Source of the DNA: CAZQKW01 sp964594075
GTDB lineage: Bacteria; Desulfobacterota; WTBG01; CAIYCZ01
Direction of reading: 5' to 3'
Assembly (NCBI GenBank): GCA_964594075.1
Contig: CAZQKW010000003.1
Coordinates: forward strand, 1 to 64,000
DNA length: 64,000 nucleotides
In this document: positions 43,557 through 52,781 of the stretch, in pieces
How positions within the stretch are numbered: position 1 is the first letter of the stretch
How the letters are laid out: each line of letters starts with the position of its first letter
Translations under genes and position numbers: made by a program
The notes under the pieces: generated by a model
Told to the model about the DNA's origin: nothing
Database searches by the model: none
The model's input: the letters and a program-made list of their open reading frames with translations, nothing else

Positions 43557-44254
43557 AGGTGATGGCAACTATCCCGACCTATAATGAAAGCAAAAACATC
43601 AGAGAACTGATTGAGCGTATTCTTGCGCTGGGACAAAATATCGAACTGGTCGTTGCAGATGATGATTCTCCTGACGGCACCTGGCGGGTGGTTGCGGAGA
43701 TGTCTCGGTTGCATCCGCAAGTTCATTTACTGCATCGCACTGAAAATAAGGGACGGGGAAGTGCTGGCAAGGACGCTTTCCATTATGCGATGGCGCAGGG
43801 AGCTGATCTGATAATAGAAATGGATGGCGATTTATCCCATGAGCCCCGTTTTATCCCCCGGCTGATTGAGCAGAGCAAAACGTATGACGTCGTAATTGGC
43901 TCGCGCTATATTGCCGGCGGAAAAGATTTGCGGTCATCGGCGCTCAGACGCTGGGTGAGCAGAATATCAAACTGGTATTCACGAAAACTCCTCGGTCTTA
44001 ACGTTCTTGACTGCAACAGCGGTTTTAGGTGCTTTAAAAGAAAAGTCTTTGAATCAATAAATCCCCTTTCATTAAAATCAACCGGGCCCTCTATCGTCCA
44101 TGAACTGCTTTACCGCGCGTTTAAAGAAGGGTTTACTATCGGTGAAGCGCCGATTGAGTTCGTTGACCGCAAACATGATCAATCAAAACTTACCTTTAAA
44201 AGACTGTTGAACGGAATGTGGATGGTGTTAAAAATCAGGCAGGGGATTGTTTGA
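43553..44254 (+). CDS. Polyprenol-phosphate mannose synthase-like GT2
   Basis: A 233-residue GT2 enzyme. MATIPTYNESKNIRELIERIL, VVADDDSPDGTWRVV, EMDGDLSHEPRFIPRL with the DxD metal site, and GSRYIAGGKD are typical of dolichol/polyprenyl-phosphate mannosyltransferases. It lacks the C-terminal membrane domain, like the soluble DPM1 type. It would charge undecaprenyl phosphate with a hexose for GT39 enzymes nearby. It overlaps the GT9 gene by 4 bp and ends the first operon of the cluster. Confidence 0.9.
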   Translation: MKVMATIPTYNESKNIRELIERILALGQNIELVVADDDSPDGTWRVVAEMSRLHPQVHLLHRTENKGRGSAGKDAFHYAMAQGADLIIEMDGDLSHEPRFIPRLIEQSKTYDVVIGSRYIAGGKDLRSSALRRWVSRISNWYSRKLLGLNVLDCNSGFRCFKRKVFESINPLSLKSTGPSIVHELLYRAFKEGFTIGEAPIEFVDRKHDQSKLTFKRLLNGMWMVLKIRQGIV

Positions 44255-44330
44255 GATAAGACAATTTATTAGAACAAATACATAACTATTGTAATGTTTT
44301 CTTTTTTTATCATATTTTTTGCTCCCTTGT

Positions 44331-44348
44331 CTGGCATTTACGTGCCAG
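44331..44348 (+). terminator. Small hairpin after first glycan operon
   Basis: CTGGCA (44331-44336) and TGCCAG (44343-44348) form a 6-bp stem. The flanks are A/T-rich but there is no clean T tract. Its position, 77 bp after the GT2 stop, suggests a weak terminator. Confidence 0.3.
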
Positions 44349-44530
44349 CAACTGATAAATACATTTAATTTTATTTTAATCTTCGCGTTATCTGTGTGTT
44401 ATAGTGTTATGGTAAAGTCAAGTTCCGGATGAGCCTCTCTCTCTTGCAGCAATGCCTTTCTTACAATATAAGGCAAAGCGCAAATTCTCAGCTTTGTTGA
44501 TATAAGAATCAAAAAGTTCCAGTAAAACTT

Positions 44531-45277
44531 ATGGACAATATTACTGCTCGATTACCATATCTCTCAGTTATTATTCCGGTTTATAACGAAGAGGACAATT
44601 TAACACCGCTCGCCACGGAATTATTGGGGGTGCTTAACAGCCTAAATAAGTCGTTTGAAATCATCTTTATTGACGACGGTTCAACCGATCGCAGCTATGC
44701 AATACTCAAGGAGCTGCAGCAAAAAATTCACGAAATCCGAATAATAAAGTTCAGAAAGAATTGCGGTCAGACCGCAGGCTTTGATGCGGGAATAAAAGCT
44801 GCGCGCGGAGAAATATTAATAACCATGGATGCAGATTTGCAAAACGACCCGCATGATATTCCCAAACTCCTGGAAAAAATCGGCGATTACGATGCCGTGT
44901 GCGGCTGGCGCCAGAAACGTAATGACAACCTCATCCGGCGAATTTCTTCCCGTATCGCAAATGGCGTGCGCAATGCACTGAGCGGCGAAAGCATCCGGGA
45001 TGTCGGCTGTTCGCTGAAGGCATTCCGCAGTGTCTATGCGAAACGGATGAAGCTCTTTACCGGCATGCACCGTTTCTTCCCAACCCTGATTAAGATGGAA
45101 GGCGGCCGGGTAACGGAGGTGCCGGTGAATCATCGGCCGCGCACATTTGGAAAACCGAAATATAACATCCGCAACCGGATCGCGCGCTCATTTATAGATC
45201 TGTTGGCGGTCTGCTGGATGAAAAAAAGATATTTAAACTATGAGATAGAGGAGTCTCCCGATGCATACGTGGATTAA
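44531..45277 (+). CDS. GT2-family polyprenyl-phosphate glycosyltransferase (ArnC/DPM-like)
   Basis: A 248-residue GT2 enzyme. LSVIIPVYNEEDNLTPLA, IDDGSTDRSYAIL, FRKNCGQTAGFDAGIKAARG and TMDADLQNDPHDIP mark the ArnC/YfdH-type subfamily, which makes undecaprenyl-phosphate sugars. RRISSRIANGVRNALSG and DVGCSLKAFR follow. It lacks the two C-terminal membrane helices of ArnC, but the LAB_N protein encoded next could serve as a membrane partner. The 3' end overlaps that gene by 17 bp. Confidence 0.9.
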   Translation: MDNITARLPYLSVIIPVYNEEDNLTPLATELLGVLNSLNKSFEIIFIDDGSTDRSYAILKELQQKIHEIRIIKFRKNCGQTAGFDAGIKAARGEILITMDADLQNDPHDIPKLLEKIGDYDAVCGWRQKRNDNLIRRISSRIANGVRNALSGESIRDVGCSLKAFRSVYAKRMKLFTGMHRFFPTLIKMEGGRVTEVPVNHRPRTFGKPKYNIRNRIARSFIDLLAVCWMKKRYLNYEIEESPDAYVD

Positions 45278-45566
45278 CGGCTGGGTACTGTTTGGGTTTT
45301 TAGGCCAGGCAATCTTTGCTGCGAGATTTATCGTGCAGTGGATTATGTCAGAAAAAAAACGGGAAAGTTATGTCCCGATCGCCTTCTGGTATTTAAGCAT
45401 TTGCGGTGGTATTGTGCTGCTCATCTATGCAATTTACAAAAAGGATCCCGTGTTTATGCTGGGCCAGGCATCAGGACTGATTGTCTATGTCAGAAACCTC
45501 ATGTTGATTGTAAATAAAAAAAACAGCAAGCGAGATGAAGATCCCTATGTCCCAAACCCAATCTGA
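45261..45566 (+). CDS. Lipid-A-disaccharide synthase N-terminal-like (LAB_N) membrane protein
   Basis: A 101-residue protein with three membrane segments. GFLGQAIFAARFIVQWIMSEKKRESYVP and IAFWYLSICGGIVLLIYAI are the LAB_N signature. Despite the name it is not LpxB; such small proteins are often linked to GT2 and GT39 genes and may help lipid-linked sugar transfer or flipping. It overlaps the GT2 gene upstream and the GT39 gene downstream, indicating tight coupling. Confidence 0.9.
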   Translation: MHTWINGWVLFGFLGQAIFAARFIVQWIMSEKKRESYVPIAFWYLSICGGIVLLIYAIYKKDPVFMLGQASGLIVYVRNLMLIVNKKNSKRDEDPYVPNPI

Positions 45567-47313
45567 AAAATTACACTTGAAAACAGAATGTTCAATCAGG
45601 GGCGCAACAGAAATTTTAAACATTTTTCTGTTGCTTGCCATGGGAGCCGTTATTCTCTTTATCAATGCAGGCGGCTGGGATCTCTGGAATCCGGATGAGC
45701 CGCGTTACGCTCAGGTTGCGCGGGAAATGATGCAAACCGGAGATTATCTGGTTCCCCATATCAACAGCGAGATTTACCCCGACAAGCCGCCGCTGTTTTT
45801 CTGGCTTATCGCGCTCGCATCACAGCCGTTCGGCGATGTCACTGCCGCGTCTGCACGAATACCCTCGGCTATCGCGGCGCTCTGGGTGGTTCTTTTGACC
45901 TATTTGTGGGGCCGAAAACTGTATAATCCAACAGTTGGCGTGCTTGCCGGACTGATTCTTCTGTCAACGACACAATTTGTCTGGATGGCGCTCCGGGCTA
46001 ATATTGATATGACCCTGACCTTGTGGACCACGCTCGCGCTGTTTTTATTCTATGTCGGATACACCCGGAAAACAGGGAACAGTGCATGGTATCTTTGCTC
46101 GTATGGCGTCATGGGACTTGCAGTGCTTACCAAGGGACCGGTGGGGTTTGCAATCCCGCTGATTACGATGGTGTTATTTCTATGTTCGCAGAAACAATTT
46201 AAAGAGATAAAAACGATTGCTCTGGGCAAAGGCGCGCTTGTTATAGCCGGCGTTACCGCTCTCTGGCTGGTGCCTGCCTGCCTATCGGGCGGCGGTGAAT
46301 ATGCCAGAGAAATTATTTTTAAGCAAACTATCGGCCGAACGGTTGATTCATTCAGCCACAAACAACCGTTTTACTATTATCTGATAAATTTTCCCGCCGA
46401 TTTCAACCCGTGGATTTTTTTCGTGCCCAGCGCCGTCGTGTATTGTTGGCGCACAATAAGACGGGGGGAAACCATGAATCTGCGTTTCCCGCTTCTCTGG
46501 TTTTTAGGGACGCTGGTGTTCTTTTCTCTTATTTCCGGTAAAAGAAGCCTTTATTTAATGCCCTTATACCCAGCAGCGGCACTTCTAATGGGGCGTTTCT
46601 GGTATGACGTTATAGCAAAGCCTGCACCAGATATGCAGATCTCGCGGTCACCGCTGCTGACCGTTTCCGGCTATCTTCTCTTCGGGGCGCTGGTGCTTTC
46701 AAGCATAATTTTCGGCGTTCTTATGCGGACAGGCGCGGACAGTGCGTTTCTGCGGGAGTTCGATATTGATCTTAAAACAGTGCCGCTTTTCCCCCTGTTA
46801 ACCATTCTCGGTATTGGCGGGGTGGCCGGTCTGCTGTGTTTGATAAAAAAGGTTCGACCTCTGTTTCTATTTTCTATTATCGTAATGGTGATGTTTGCAG
46901 GCTTTATTTTCACTGTGCGCAATATATTTCCCTCCATAAATGCTGCGAAGTCCGCACGGCCTTTCTGTGACAGAATAAACACCATCGTTAAACCCCACGA
47001 TAAGCTGGTGGCGTTTCGCTTTGACCCGGAATCGTTTAATTATTTTTTAAACAGAACGCCCATTCCGGTGATTAATGAATATGAAAAATTAAAAGAACTG
47101 CTGAACAGTCCGGAAACAGTGTATTGCCTGATCCTCTCACGGCATTTTGATCAGGCTTCTACGGAAGAAAAGAATACCATAACAGTGCTTGATGAAAGTC
47201 AAATCGGCCATCGTAAATACTATTTAATTGCAAGACAAACTGGCGGCCCTATGACCTCAAACAGTTTCAGCATTACCGCTCACGCTACTCCACCTTTTCC
47301 CCGTCTTGAATGA
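45535..47313 (+). CDS. GT39-family (ArnT-like) membrane glycosyltransferase, copy 2
   Basis: A 592-residue GT-C enzyme with about 12 membrane segments. The acidic pair lies in WNPDEPRYAQVAREMMQTGDYLVP. KGPVGFAIPLIT and SHKQPFYYYLINFPADFNPW are typical loops. It overlaps the LAB_N gene by 32 bp; a second ATG at 45547 is a possible start. Together with the GT2 and LAB_N genes it forms a coherent unit: a lipid-linked sugar maker, a membrane helper and a transferase. Confidence 0.9.
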   Translation: MKIPMSQTQSEKLHLKTECSIRGATEILNIFLLLAMGAVILFINAGGWDLWNPDEPRYAQVAREMMQTGDYLVPHINSEIYPDKPPLFFWLIALASQPFGDVTAASARIPSAIAALWVVLLTYLWGRKLYNPTVGVLAGLILLSTTQFVWMALRANIDMTLTLWTTLALFLFYVGYTRKTGNSAWYLCSYGVMGLAVLTKGPVGFAIPLITMVLFLCSQKQFKEIKTIALGKGALVIAGVTALWLVPACLSGGGEYAREIIFKQTIGRTVDSFSHKQPFYYYLINFPADFNPWIFFVPSAVVYCWRTIRRGETMNLRFPLLWFLGTLVFFSLISGKRSLYLMPLYPAAALLMGRFWYDVIAKPAPDMQISRSPLLTVSGYLLFGALVLSSIIFGVLMRTGADSAFLREFDIDLKTVPLFPLLTILGIGGVAGLLCLIKKVRPLFLFSIIVMVMFAGFIFTVRNIFPSINAAKSARPFCDRINTIVKPHDKLVAFRFDPESFNYFLNRTPIPVINEYEKLKELLNSPETVYCLILSRHFDQASTEEKNTITVLDESQIGHRKYYLIARQTGGPMTSNSFSITAHATPPFPRLE

Positions 47314-47454
47314 AACAAAAAGCCGGCTCTTTTGCTTCATTCGCCTGTATGTCTTATAATAACAGGGAGTGATACCCAAATCCGGCATTTGTAGTATTAT
47401 TCCCCGTTTACCGCAGAACACCATAACAACTTTAATGACGCAATAGTATTTATA

Positions 47455-49029
47455 ATGAACACTATTAATTACAGAAAATACTGGTGCATTATAATAGCGC
47501 TTACCTGTATTGTTGCCGTGGCGTTCCAGGGATCGCGCGGCTTGTGGGAGCCTGATGAGGGACGCTACGTCCGGTGTGCCTATGAGATGCTCAAATCCGG
47601 GGATTGGATCACGCCGCGGCTGAACGGATCTCCCCATTTTGCAAAGCCGCCACTTACCTATTGGCTTATCGCTTCCGGGATGTCATTGCTTGGGGCGAAT
47701 GAATGGGGTGCGCGTTTTTTTCATGCCATCTTTTTCATTTTAACGACCCTTGCAACCGGCTATGTCGCAGCACGCATGTGGAATCAAACGGTCGGTCTTC
47801 TCTCTTCCCTTGTTTTCAGCACCATGGCGTTTACCTCTGTCGCGGCAAATATTGCAACCACCGATATGATCCTTACTTTTTTTATAACCGGTGCAATGGT
47901 TTGCTTGTGGATGAGCACTTCCTGTTCGGACCGTATATATCCGTGGAATTTCCTGTGGTGGCTTTTGATGTGTTTGTTCATTGGTCTCGGATTTCTCACC
48001 AAGGGGCCGCCGGGGCTGCTACCCCTGCCGGTCGCAAGCGCCTATCTGGTTTTGAGCAAGAAGGCGCAAAAACCCTCTGCTGCTGTGATAGTGGCTGGCT
48101 GTGGGTTATTTTGTGCTGTCGCTTTTCCCTGGTACTTGGTAGTCATACAGCACAACGATGGTCTGCTTTCATATTTTATAAACGAGGAAATCGTCGGCCG
48201 CATCATTACCGGCCAACATACGCGAAATGCAGGGTTCTGGGGCGCTTTTAAAATCTATCCGCATACGCTGCTGCTTGGTTCCCTGCCCTGGTCATGCTTT
48301 TTGTTTATCTGGATGTGGAAAACAAAACAGTGCATATGGGCTATGCAATGGTGGAAACGGGTTCGGTCAAGAGACAATAAGCTTTTTATTCTATTATGGT
48401 TCATGGTTCCGCTGCTCATACTCAGCATCTCGAATTCACGGCTTCCCCTGTATGTGCTTCCCCTTTTTGTTCCGCTTGCGCTTGCGACAGCGCGCATCCT
48501 CGCTGTGCATTACTCTGAGAAGGTTGCTGCATTATTTGCATTGCGCGGGAAACCCGCCTTCCTGGTTGTGCTTCTTATAGGTATTGTGGTCGGGTCAAGA
48601 GGGCTGTCAGCATATTTCGAACCCAAAATGGACAGCCGTGCAATTTGGAAAAAGATAAGCGTTATCATAAAAGAACGAATCGGGGATTCGCCCTATAATC
48701 TATCCGTGGTCGGGCTCCAACTGCATGGAATTGCCTTTTATAGCGGGAAAATGGTTAACACCTTTGAAATCAAAAAATCTCAGGGCCATTCATTCTCCCG
48801 AAAAATAAATATCGTTCAGGAAATGGATAATCTTTTATTGCAGCCGGAGGTTCAGGTTCTGCTCACCAGGCGGAAATTCATTACATCCATAATTACCCAA
48901 TTTAGAGAAAAAGGCATTCGCTATGAAATTCAAGAGGGGCCATATGATTATACCTTGATTTTCTGTCGGCCGGTTCTCCCGGAAAATGCCGTTAAACTAA
49001 GGACACCGTCAAATAATGATAATCTTTGA
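47455..49029 (+). CDS. GT39-family (ArnT-like) membrane glycosyltransferase, copy 3
   Basis: A 524-residue GT-C enzyme. The acidic pair lies in GLWEPDEGRYVRCAYEMLKSGDWITP. LTKGPPGLLPLPVAS and NEEIVGRIITGQHTRNAGFWGAFKIYPHTLL are the later loops. The 142-bp gap to copy 2 shows no clear terminator. It differs enough from copies 1 and 2 to suggest another donor or acceptor rather than a recent duplicate. Confidence 0.9.
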   Translation: MNTINYRKYWCIIIALTCIVAVAFQGSRGLWEPDEGRYVRCAYEMLKSGDWITPRLNGSPHFAKPPLTYWLIASGMSLLGANEWGARFFHAIFFILTTLATGYVAARMWNQTVGLLSSLVFSTMAFTSVAANIATTDMILTFFITGAMVCLWMSTSCSDRIYPWNFLWWLLMCLFIGLGFLTKGPPGLLPLPVASAYLVLSKKAQKPSAAVIVAGCGLFCAVAFPWYLVVIQHNDGLLSYFINEEIVGRIITGQHTRNAGFWGAFKIYPHTLLLGSLPWSCFLFIWMWKTKQCIWAMQWWKRVRSRDNKLFILLWFMVPLLILSISNSRLPLYVLPLFVPLALATARILAVHYSEKVAALFALRGKPAFLVVLLIGIVVGSRGLSAYFEPKMDSRAIWKKISVIIKERIGDSPYNLSVVGLQLHGIAFYSGKMVNTFEIKKSQGHSFSRKINIVQEMDNLLLQPEVQVLLTRRKFITSIITQFREKGIRYEIQEGPYDYTLIFCRPVLPENAVKLRTPSNNDNL

Positions 49030-49117
49030 ACGGCAACAAATAACATTGCAGCCAAACTGAGAAATATAAGCCCGTGGACTCTATCGTTGTCTGGAGGCTG
49101 TTTTAAATCGCAACAGA

Positions 49118-50737
49118 ATGCGTAAAAAATATTTTATCTATGCCATTATTCTGCTGGTTTTGTCCTCATGGATGTTTTGTTATAAACTGGGCGAACCGCA
49201 TTTTTACCATACCCGCAATGAATCCCGTCGGGCGCGGATTGCCCAGGAAATGCTTGATACGGGAAATTTTATTATCCCCCGGCTTGAGGGTAAAGTAATC
49301 CTCACCAAACCCCCGCTTTTCTACTGGGCTGTTGCGCTCTGCTCCCCCAATAAGCTGGTGAGCGAATATTCCGCGCGCCTCCCGTCTGCGCTCAGCGCTA
49401 TGGGCACCGTTCTGGTGACCTTTTTGCTGGGATGCTATCTTTTTAGCGCCCAAGCCGGTTTCTGGTCTGCGCTCTGTCTTATGGTTACCAATATCTGCGT
49501 GGCTCAGGCACGCTATGCAGAAATGGAGTCCATGCTCACGTTTTTTATTGTTTGTTCCATTTATTGCTTTTGGCGGGGTTATCGCGAGCGGCAGGGGGCA
49601 TGGGTATGGTTTATCCTGTTTTTTGCTGCGCTGGCACTGGGGACGCTCACCAAAGGGCCGTTTGCGTTTACCTTCCCGCTCATTCCCATAGTGGGGTATC
49701 TTATTATCTATCGCGACAAGGGGGTTCTCTCCAGCAAACCATTCCTCATGGCTATTCCCGTGTGTCTGGCGATACTGCTCCCCTGGCTTATTCTCATTTC
49801 AAAACAATACCCCCGCTTTGGACTGATTGTCTTATGGGAAACAATAGGCAGGGTAACACTCGGCTACACGCATCAGGAGCCTTTTTATTTTTATTTTGAA
49901 AAGATCGGAGACGCTCTGTTTCCCTGGATCTTTTTTCTGCCGCTCTCACTATGGCTTGCAGCTACTGATCGGCTAAAACAATGGAGGCGGGAATATATTT
50001 TTCTAATTTTGTGGTTTCTGGGCAATCTTCTGTTCTTATCGCTTTCAAAGTCAAAACGGGATTTTTATCTTACCCCGATTGCACCAGGGATTGCGCTGCT
50101 CATAGGTTCATCATGGCGCACGCTCTGGAAGTGGCTTGAGGAAAAAACAGCGTTGTATGCGGGGTATATTGCACCAAGCCTGTTAATCACTGGGGCTGGT
50201 GTGATGGTCTTGGCGTGTGCCGCGGGAAACCCCTTTGACACAAATTTTCCAGGCATGAAGTTTCCAAAGGTCCCTGTTTGTCTGCTGTTTGTGGGCCTGT
50301 GTCTGGTCAGCGGTTCGCTGCTTAAAAAATGCCTGCCCGCATTATCAGCCGCTGCGGCAGCTCTCTATACCATAATAGCAGCAGTTATTTTGTTCCAGTA
50401 TTTGTATCTTACCTATGCTGTTCCCATAAAAAATCAAAACGACGCCGCAAAGTACTTTTATATTCATGTCTCACACATAGTTAAGCCGGACGATGCGCTT
50501 GCGTATTTTGGAGAAAATGAGAACTACACCTTCAGCTTTTATGCCCGGAGAGCAATCCAGACCTTAAAAAATGCGTCTGAAATCTATGCCTATATGTCTT
50601 CGCCGGGGAAAAAGTATCTTGTTTTGACTGAGAAATTTTACCACCAATACGCTCTTCCCTCGTGGCAGGTTCAGGTGGCGTCTTCAACATCTGAACATCG
50701 CTCCTGGGGAGGGTATATTCTGATGAGCAACAAATAG
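49118..50737 (+). CDS. GT39-family membrane glycosyltransferase, copy 4, with altered acidic pair
   Basis: A 539-residue GT-C protein with the same layout as copies 1-3. At the place of the DE pair it has FYHTRNESRRARIAQEMLDTGNF, that is NE rather than DE. LTKGPFAFTFPLIP and YTHQEPFYFYFEKIGDALFPW match family loops. The aspartate is thought to be catalytic or substrate-binding in ArnT relatives, so activity may be changed or lost. It closes the glycosyltransferase series and converges with the flippase-like gene 37 bp away. Confidence 0.88.
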   Translation: MRKKYFIYAIILLVLSSWMFCYKLGEPHFYHTRNESRRARIAQEMLDTGNFIIPRLEGKVILTKPPLFYWAVALCSPNKLVSEYSARLPSALSAMGTVLVTFLLGCYLFSAQAGFWSALCLMVTNICVAQARYAEMESMLTFFIVCSIYCFWRGYRERQGAWVWFILFFAALALGTLTKGPFAFTFPLIPIVGYLIIYRDKGVLSSKPFLMAIPVCLAILLPWLILISKQYPRFGLIVLWETIGRVTLGYTHQEPFYFYFEKIGDALFPWIFFLPLSLWLAATDRLKQWRREYIFLILWFLGNLLFLSLSKSKRDFYLTPIAPGIALLIGSSWRTLWKWLEEKTALYAGYIAPSLLITGAGVMVLACAAGNPFDTNFPGMKFPKVPVCLLFVGLCLVSGSLLKKCLPALSAAAAALYTIIAAVILFQYLYLTYAVPIKNQNDAAKYFYIHVSHIVKPDDALAYFGENENYTFSFYARRAIQTLKNASEIYAYMSSPGKKYLVLTEKFYHQYALPSWQVQVASSTSEHRSWGGYILMSNK

Positions 50738-50774
50738 CCGACGCCAGGGGGCTGCGGGATATGTAAATACTGTG

Positions 50775-51761
50775 TCACCCTCGCGTTTTATCTGTGGCGC
50801 CTGCGCGCAACGGCATAAATACATACGCTATGCCTCCCACGGCGCCCGCCACGAGGGCTATTGAATAGGAGAGAAGTGAAATTGAAACAGCGTTGGCCGC
50901 AGATATCGCATACGGGGAGAAAAACATGACGGTAGCACCTTCCCGAACACCTAATCCCCCAACCGATACGGGAAGCATGCTTACTATGGTGATAAGCGGC
51001 ACAGCAAGAATAAATACGGTAAACGGAATACGCCACCCAAGCGACTGCGCTAACAGATAATGGAGGTAAATAATAATGAATTCATACGTAACAGAGAGAA
51101 CGAGGCAACGAGCAAGCACAGGCCAATCGGACCGGTATTGCAGAGTAGCGTGGTATATCTCTTTCAGCCTCTGAACGATGCCCCAGCGCCGCACAGTTTC
51201 AAACAGTCGTGCAAGACGCGCCATGAGGGAATAATTGCACGCCAGCAGAACGAACAGCAAAGTAATGCTACAAACAACCAGGCTTGCAATCGTGAGAGAA
51301 GACCATCCACTGACTGCTAAAAAATAACCGGTTGCTGCCAGCCCGAACAGAATTACAACCAGTAAACCGCACAGCCGATCCACAATAATTGAAGCAAAGG
51401 AAACGTCATGCGCGTTTGTCTGGCGAAATACATAATACCCTCTTACCAGGTCTCCGCCGACAATAGTCGGAAGAATGCCGCTGAAAAAGGACCCCACGAA
51501 GCAGAGAAATAGCAGCTTTACGGGCGAAACAACCACACCTTTGGTTTGCAGCAGCATATTCCAGCGCATGGCCCGAAGCGGCTGTGCGGCAATATACAGC
51601 AGTACGGCAACGATATAATATTTCAGGTTTGCGGCGCCAATAACCTGGCCGATAGCCGTGATCTGTGCTTTAAAAAGTATATAAGAAAAAAGGCTGATGC
51701 TAAAAATGATTTTAAATAGCGCCTTTTTTGTGATAAAGATTTTTCCGCTATTACCTTTCAT
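50775..51761 (-). CDS. Flippase-like / lysylphosphatidylglycerol synthase TM-region family protein
   Basis: A 328-residue membrane protein with about eight segments. RAMRWNMLLQTKG, GSFFSGILPTIVGGDLVRGYYVFRQT, SIIVDRLCGLLVVILFGL and SVGGLGVREGATVMFF are hallmarks of the UPF0104/AglD-like family. Members are the membrane half of MprF or stand alone, and some are linked to lipid-linked glycan handling. It is the only minus-strand gene inside the envelope cluster. Substrate unknown. Confidence 0.88.
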   Translation of the reverse strand: MKGNSGKIFITKKALFKIIFSISLFSYILFKAQITAIGQVIGAANLKYYIVAVLLYIAAQPLRAMRWNMLLQTKGVVVSPVKLLFLCFVGSFFSGILPTIVGGDLVRGYYVFRQTNAHDVSFASIIVDRLCGLLVVILFGLAATGYFLAVSGWSSLTIASLVVCSITLLFVLLACNYSLMARLARLFETVRRWGIVQRLKEIYHATLQYRSDWPVLARCLVLSVTYEFIIIYLHYLLAQSLGWRIPFTVFILAVPLITIVSMLPVSVGGLGVREGATVMFFSPYAISAANAVSISLLSYSIALVAGAVGGIAYVFMPLRAGATDKTRG

Positions 51762-51863
51762 AACCTGAATCTGATAATACTTCTCCGGTGCGTTCCTGTT
51801 TTATTGTTGTTTACGAATGTTCGAATAAAATTAAATAATTCTTCTAAGAAAAATTTTTTACGA

Positions 51864-52781
51864 ATGAAAAAATTTGGTTATTATATTCTTGGAATATTGC
51901 TGCGCGTCCTGTTTTTTCTGGCGAACCACATACCGGATAATGTCATTTTTGGCGTTTCAAAACACACTTCAGCCCTTTTTATGCGGTTTTCCCGTCGGTA
52001 CAGGCGGCGGATTTCCCGTAATTTAAAAATAGCATTCGGTAATACCCTTGATGATGATAAACGCGCGAAAATTGCTCGATCGCTTTCTGAAAATTTGGGG
52101 CTTAATTTTGCCGAGACGCTCATTTCCGCAACAGACAAAAAGCAGCACCTGCTCGACCGCATTCAGATTCATGGTATAGAACACCTGGAAAACGCACTCG
52201 CTCATGGTAAAGGCGTTCTGGCTTTGAGCGCCCACCTTGGCAACTTTACCCTCATTGGGCTTAAAATGAAGGCCGAGGGCTATCCGTTTCATATATTGGT
52301 AAAAGATCCCCGGTATCCTGCCGTGGCAGAGGCATTTCACCTGCTTCAGGCTGCACAGGGAGGCAATTTCATATATGTTGAGCCATGGGAGCGGGCGCTG
52401 CGACAAATACTCTCCTGCCTGCGTAAAAATGAAATTGTTTGTATTCTTGCAGACGAGAAAAAGCGCAGAACAGGCGTGCTGGTTGATTTCTTTGGTCACC
52501 CTGCTCCTACCGCAACTGGTCCCGCTGTGTTCGCCCTCAGGACCGGCGCGCCATTAGTGCCGATTTTTATTACCCGAAGCACAGATGGGCTGCAGCATAT
52601 CCATATAGAGCCGCAGCTGGCATTGAATCTCAATGGCAATAAGACATCTGATATACCTGCAGTGGTCAATACCTACACCAAAGTGATTGAACAGTATATC
52701 AGACTATACCCTGATCAATGGTTTTGGATAAACAATCGCTGGAAAAAGAAAATAAGAGATCAGGCGCTGCATAATGCATGA
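51864..52781 (+). CDS. LpxL/HtrB-family lipid A acyltransferase-like protein
   Basis: A 305-residue membrane-associated acyltransferase of the lysophospholipid/lipid A acyltransferase family. GKGVLALSAHLGNFTLIGLKM is the catalytic block; the family has H-x4-E or D, but here the acidic residue is threonine (HLGNFT). RYRRRISRNLKIAFG at the start, VCILADEKKRRTGVLVDFFGHPAPTATGPA and WFWINNRWKKK near the end are typical. I prefer the ATG at 51864; an earlier frame from 51804 adds a non-homologous stretch. It overlaps the lipoprotein gene by 4 bp. Confidence 0.87.
   Translation: MKKFGYYILGILLRVLFFLANHIPDNVIFGVSKHTSALFMRFSRRYRRRISRNLKIAFGNTLDDDKRAKIARSLSENLGLNFAETLISATDKKQHLLDRIQIHGIEHLENALAHGKGVLALSAHLGNFTLIGLKMKAEGYPFHILVKDPRYPAVAEAFHLLQAAQGGNFIYVEPWERALRQILSCLRKNEIVCILADEKKRRTGVLVDFFGHPAPTATGPAVFALRTGAPLVPIFITRSTDGLQHIHIEPQLALNLNGNKTSDIPAVVNTYTKVIEQYIRLYPDQWFWINNRWKKKIRDQALHNA

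Noticed and set aside
40819..50737. Four GT39 genes as a recent tandem amplification
   Set aside because: The four proteins differ strongly in length and sequence, so they are old paralogues, not recent copies.
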